This document shows positions 60,186 through 64,000 of a stretch of 64,000 nt of DNA, piece after piece. A program made the position numbers and the translations under genes. Position 1 is the stretch's first letter. Each line of letters opens with the position of its first letter. The stretch comes from Sphagnum compactum (taxonomy: Eukaryota; Bryophyta; Sphagnopsida; Sphagnales): NCBI GenBank assembly GCA_965153455.1, contig OZ234493.1, forward strand, positions 21,380,213 to 21,444,212, written 5' to 3'. Under the pieces are notes generated by a model, which did not search any database, was not told the origin of the DNA, and saw nothing but the letters and a program-made list of their open reading frames with translations.

Positions 60186-60830
60186 CAGTAGACATTTTAT
60201 TTACAAATAAAAATTTATAATTTTGTTTAAATTTCTTCTAACTATTATAAATATCCAATGTTCATGGTGCGAAAATTCATCACAAGAAAAAAACACAGTC
60301 CTGAGACAGTAAAAAATTTATATACAAATAAAAAATTTATAATTTTATTTAAATTTCTTCTAAAGATTATAAATATCCAATGTTCATGGTGCCAAAGTTC
60401 GCCACAAATAAAACACAGTCCTCAGAGAGTAAAATTTTTATTTACAAATAAAATTTTATAAATATACTTTTATTGGCTTTTGTCCAGAGTGAGGAGAGCC
60501 TTGGCTGAACCAGAACCTACACTGGTTACTAGTACCATGGTAAAAACCCCAAAATACATTTAAATTTCTTCTAAATAATATAAATATCCCATGTTCATGG
60601 TGCGAAAATTCACCACACACAAAAATACAGTCCTGAGACAGCCAAAAAAAAATTTACAAATTTTTTTTTATAAATTTTTTTTTATCAGCTTTTTCTAGAG
60701 GGAAGAGCCTTGGGTGAACCAGAACCTACAATGGTTGGTTACTGGTACCATGGTAAAAACTAAAAACCCCAATATTCATTTAAATTGCTTCTAAATATTA
60801 TAAACATCCCATGTTTAGAGTTTAGACTAA
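60149..60830 (+). repeat. Tandem array, 121 bp unit with a longer 212-220 bp form
   Basis: ATCC(A/C)ATGTT recurs at 60253, 60374, 60586 and 60806. The first two are 121 bp apart and each carries TTCATGGTGC(C/G)(A)AAA(A/G)TTC(G/A)(C/T)C, an ACA(C)AGTCCT(C/G)AGA block and TTTAAATTTCTTCTAA. The next two intervals are 212 and 220 bp because both hold an extra block with GGCTTTTGTC/AGCTTTTTCT, GAGCCTTGG(C/G)TGAACCAGAA and TACCATGGTAAAAAC. So a short unit and a longer compound unit coexist. The end of family B copy 3 is the first, partial unit. Confidence 0.8.
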
Positions 60831-62769
60831 ATCAGCACCTTTGGGTTCAAATCTAACATTTCTGAAGTTAATATGGTCACTAAAAGAGGCCTCACTGAAG
60901 AAGGTGAACATACCAGTGTAGGTGCCCTAGGCCTCATTTAGTATCATAATGTGGTTACACCTGATAATATGGACTGGAATATTTTAGTAGTAATAGTCAT
61001 GAATCCTGAAGCTATAGGGTACTTGGAACTCTAAATGAAACACCAAATAGGACACTATTGCATTAGTTGTACAAGAGATGGTGGTCACAAACATAATTTG
61101 GTTGGTTGAATGAAGAGAGAGAAGATCATGATGCAACTGTAGTCCAGAATTGTTTCTGGCTTTTTTTTTTTTAGGGTTTGTTGTGTGTAAAGGGTGTTGC
61201 CTATTCATATTCGAGCGATAGAAAACAGAACCGTAATTTGTATTGTATGTCCTTCAACTTAGGTGAAGCTGATTTGTGGAGCTTGACCACGATGTTGCAA
61301 GTTATGAAAGAGGGAAAGTCTAATGATATGCTCGGGTGTTTGTTGTTTGCTTGTGTGTGTGGTTGTAGATGCGCTGATGATGGAGTTGGAGGAGTTGCGG
61401 ATGGGAACAAAATGCAAATTCTTCTACTAGCTAAGTACCACTTTTTGCTACTACAATAGTTGTGATTTTCTCTACTCATTTTAGCTATAAGATTTGCCTT
61501 AATGATGGTCAATTATGTTTTGGTGTGGGATGAATGCCCAAAATTTGTGTTGTGCAAATACTGTTCATTTTAGAAATCTCCGTTACACATTTGAGGAAGT
61601 GAATGAGTATTTACATTTTTTAGTGTCTTTAGTTGCATCTCAATGGGAAGGATGACAAGTTGAAGGGGTCATTAGGCTAATCTAGATGTTGTTTTTCGGC
61701 CATGTTTGGTATACATGGTCAATGAGGTGCATTGTTTTACATGAAGGGAGGATTGAGTACCTAAGAGATTGGGAGCTTTGAGTTATATACCTATTTCCAA
61801 GGGAGGGAATTTTGGGTTAAGAAGGGAAAATCTGTGACTACCATGGATTTGGTTTTAAGCTTGTTGGTATCATCATGGGATGTTGTTCAATGCTAGTTTC
61901 GGAATTCAATTTGACGTTTGGGATGGATCTATAATGGGAAAGTGTGGACTCTTTTGTCAAGAGAAACACATCAAAAGATAATGATAGCCTACAAGAGAGG
62001 TGATCCGGAGTGAACTAATCCAATTGAATGCTTAATTGTTGTCTGATTAGAATTATGAAGAACATCATGAAGTAGTAAATCATGATTGTAAGTTATGTGT
62101 ACTCATGTGGGTAATAGTTAAATTCTGAAAAACTTTGGATCATTTATTTGTTGCGGTTGCACCATTTTTTTGGTTACACAACAAGATGTGGTGCCACTCA
62201 TGGCATTTTTGTTCATAACAAGCCTTTCTTTTTTGAAGTTGTGGTGTTTATGGACTTGTCATTGCCTTTGCCATTCACATTTGTGCAACATCATTGACAA
62301 ATCTGTTGCATATTGAAACATTTTGTTAAACATGTTTTGAAGAAACTAAGAAGGTTTGTAAGTAAGTTAAATATGCAAGACATGGTAGCATAGATGGTAG
62401 CAAGCCTTTAACTAAAAAGTTTTTTTAGTGCAAATGGTTGTAGCACATGAAATATTTTCATATTTTGACAAAGTCTACTTGGACCGATAGCTATTCTATA
62501 CGTTGTTTTAACCATACTAGCACCTTGAAAAGCCATGGAGACTAGTTTGTTGTTGACTAACCTTAGATTGTGGGTGCTTGCAAGATCAAACGAATGATTT
62601 CTCCACTTGGGTAGGTTTCAAATGACCATTTATGGGGGAGAAATGAAGGGCATCTAAATTTTCTCCAAGATAAAAGTTTTTTTTGGTAGTTTTTCATTCC
62701 TATGAGAGGAATGTTCATGGTTGTGGCCTTTAGTGTTTGGTTCCTAAATTTCCAAAAACTTTTGTTGCA
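60831..62769. other. No gene recognised
   Basis: The plus frame at 61178-61459 (93 codons) ends in an ordinary-looking Cys-rich stretch from TGTGTGTG sequence and has no known domain. Confidence 0.45.
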
Positions 62770-62934
62770 TTGGAAATTGGGTGTAAGGATTCATGGGTTC
62801 ACTAAAGTAATATTAGGGTAGAAACGAATGATGGAGATGATGAAGATTCATAAGGGATTTTAAAAGTTGGAAATTGGGTGTAAGGATTCAAGGGTTCACT
62901 GAAATAATATTAGGGTAAAAACAAATGATGGAGC
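62770..62934 (+). repeat. Direct duplication, period about 97 bp
   Basis: About 68 bases starting GGAAATTGGGTGTAAGGATT at 62770 recur at about 62868, including GGGTTCACT(A/G)AA.TAATATTAGGGTA and AATGATGGAG. Few differences, so the duplication is fairly recent. Confidence 0.8.
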
Positions 62935-64000
62935 TACTAAAAGGATTTGAAATGATGTTATATTTTAGAATGAAATAACTAGGGCATAGAAACGTGTTAT
63001 GTTTCGTTTTCCCTAGTTTGTCATTCCTTATCCTTGTATTAACTAGTATGATCTAAGAATAGATCTTCCAATCAAAAATGCTAAAATATCCCTTGGACTA
63101 TTGGTAAGATATTTCCTTACAAATTTGAATACTTTTCATTTCCTTGATAGTGTGGAACCTCCTTAGCACATCATGGTCCAATAATCATCTCTAATGAACA
63201 ATTCAGGATTTCAAGGTATGTTGTGTTTTGTCACTAAGTTGAAACATTATCTTGTTTGAAGACATTAATAAAAATTCCTATACCACAAATCCAACCAGCA
63301 TGTGTTGGTTTTACCCCTACACATGGATCTATGCAGTTGTAGGAGTGATTTTGTTGGTCCCCAAGTCAATTGCAATAACTTGTCCAAAATAATCAATGTA
63401 TATATAATATTGACCTAATATTAATGAAAATTTCACAAGATTCAATGTGGAGATAGTTGAATACAAAAACATCAATTTCATTTTATAGGATGTAGGATTT
63501 CAGAACAAGGTGCTTACACCATTCATTAATTTTTCTAACATCTCTCACTCATCTATAGTAGTTTTTTTGTCATGGATTTGAGTAGTGTTCAATGGTGAGG
63601 TAGCATTGAACATGAGTATTTGTAATTTTGTAATTGTGGATAACCATGCAAATCTCAGTTAATACAGGAGGCTATCACTTGTCTAAGTGTATGAGTTTTT
63701 AAAGGTGTAGATATTTTGATGGAAAGGGTATTGTCTCTTAGCTTAGCATTCATAACCAAAACACCTTGCTTATATGATGAAATTGTGTGATGTTATCCTC
63801 CTTGTATTTGCCAACAAGCAAGATTTATCAAATGTTATGAATGATGCAAAGATCATTCATAAGTTTGGGTTGGATTCACTATGTTAAACCCACTTGTAAA
63901 TTTCCTTCTATAAATTTTCTTAACACTAATCTATCCTTATGGTGTTGCTTGATGTTTATGGTGCTCAAAAATTTCCTAAGGTTGTCAAGTAGGTCCAAAA
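62935..64000. other. No gene recognised
   Basis: AT-rich sequence with stops in all frames; a decayed LTR element is possible but no domain or end was seen. Confidence 0.45.

Overview
This is a stretch of nuclear DNA from a land plant with a large, repeat-rich genome. It has one intact, intron-split protein gene in 64 kb, plant-type transposon relics on both strands, decayed copies of plant genes (a plastid translation factor, a DNA replication clamp loader, a Raf/ILK-type kinase), long AT-rich filler and no prokaryotic features. Many premature stops sit where CAG, CAA or CGA would be expected, which fits long-term loss of methylated C. A non-seed plant or a gymnosperm would fit; the sequence alone does not settle it.

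Layout. 0-1.7 kb: no genes, one copy of a dispersed repeat. 1.7-5.0 kb: a decayed Ty1/copia element (minus) with a tandem repeat inside it. 7.2-9.3 kb: a hAT transposase relic (minus). 12.7-16.3 kb: a zinc-finger/reverse-transcriptase retroelement (minus), split by a 1.5 kb insert that carries a gypsy LTR. 18.3-18.7 kb: a small inverted-repeat element. 23.7-26.7 kb: a decayed Ty3/gypsy chromovirus with integrase, chromodomain and 3' LTR (plus). 27.4-29.5 kb: dispersed and tandem repeats. 29.5-32.3 kb: a possible long inverted-repeat element around a purine-rich minisatellite. 33.8-35.4 kb: a TATA box followed by four tandem foldbacks that look like a MIRNA cluster, the most interesting feature here. 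40.2-43.4 kb: tandem duplications and a decayed plastid ribosome recycling factor gene (minus). 44.5-51.1 kb: LTR-like sequences around an 806 bp non-autonomous Helitron. 53.7-54.5 kb: a kinase relic (plus). 55.7-56.2 kb: an RFC4-like relic (minus). 56.99-59.41 kb: the intact gene, a glutaredoxin/GST-fold protein like microsomal prostaglandin E synthase 2, six exons (minus). 60.1-60.8 kb: a 121 bp tandem array. The rest shows no supported gene.

The features do not form a pathway. One housekeeping gene and a probable microRNA locus survive among old transposons, and the relics of three other conserved intron-containing genes suggest duplicated gene copies that have decayed.
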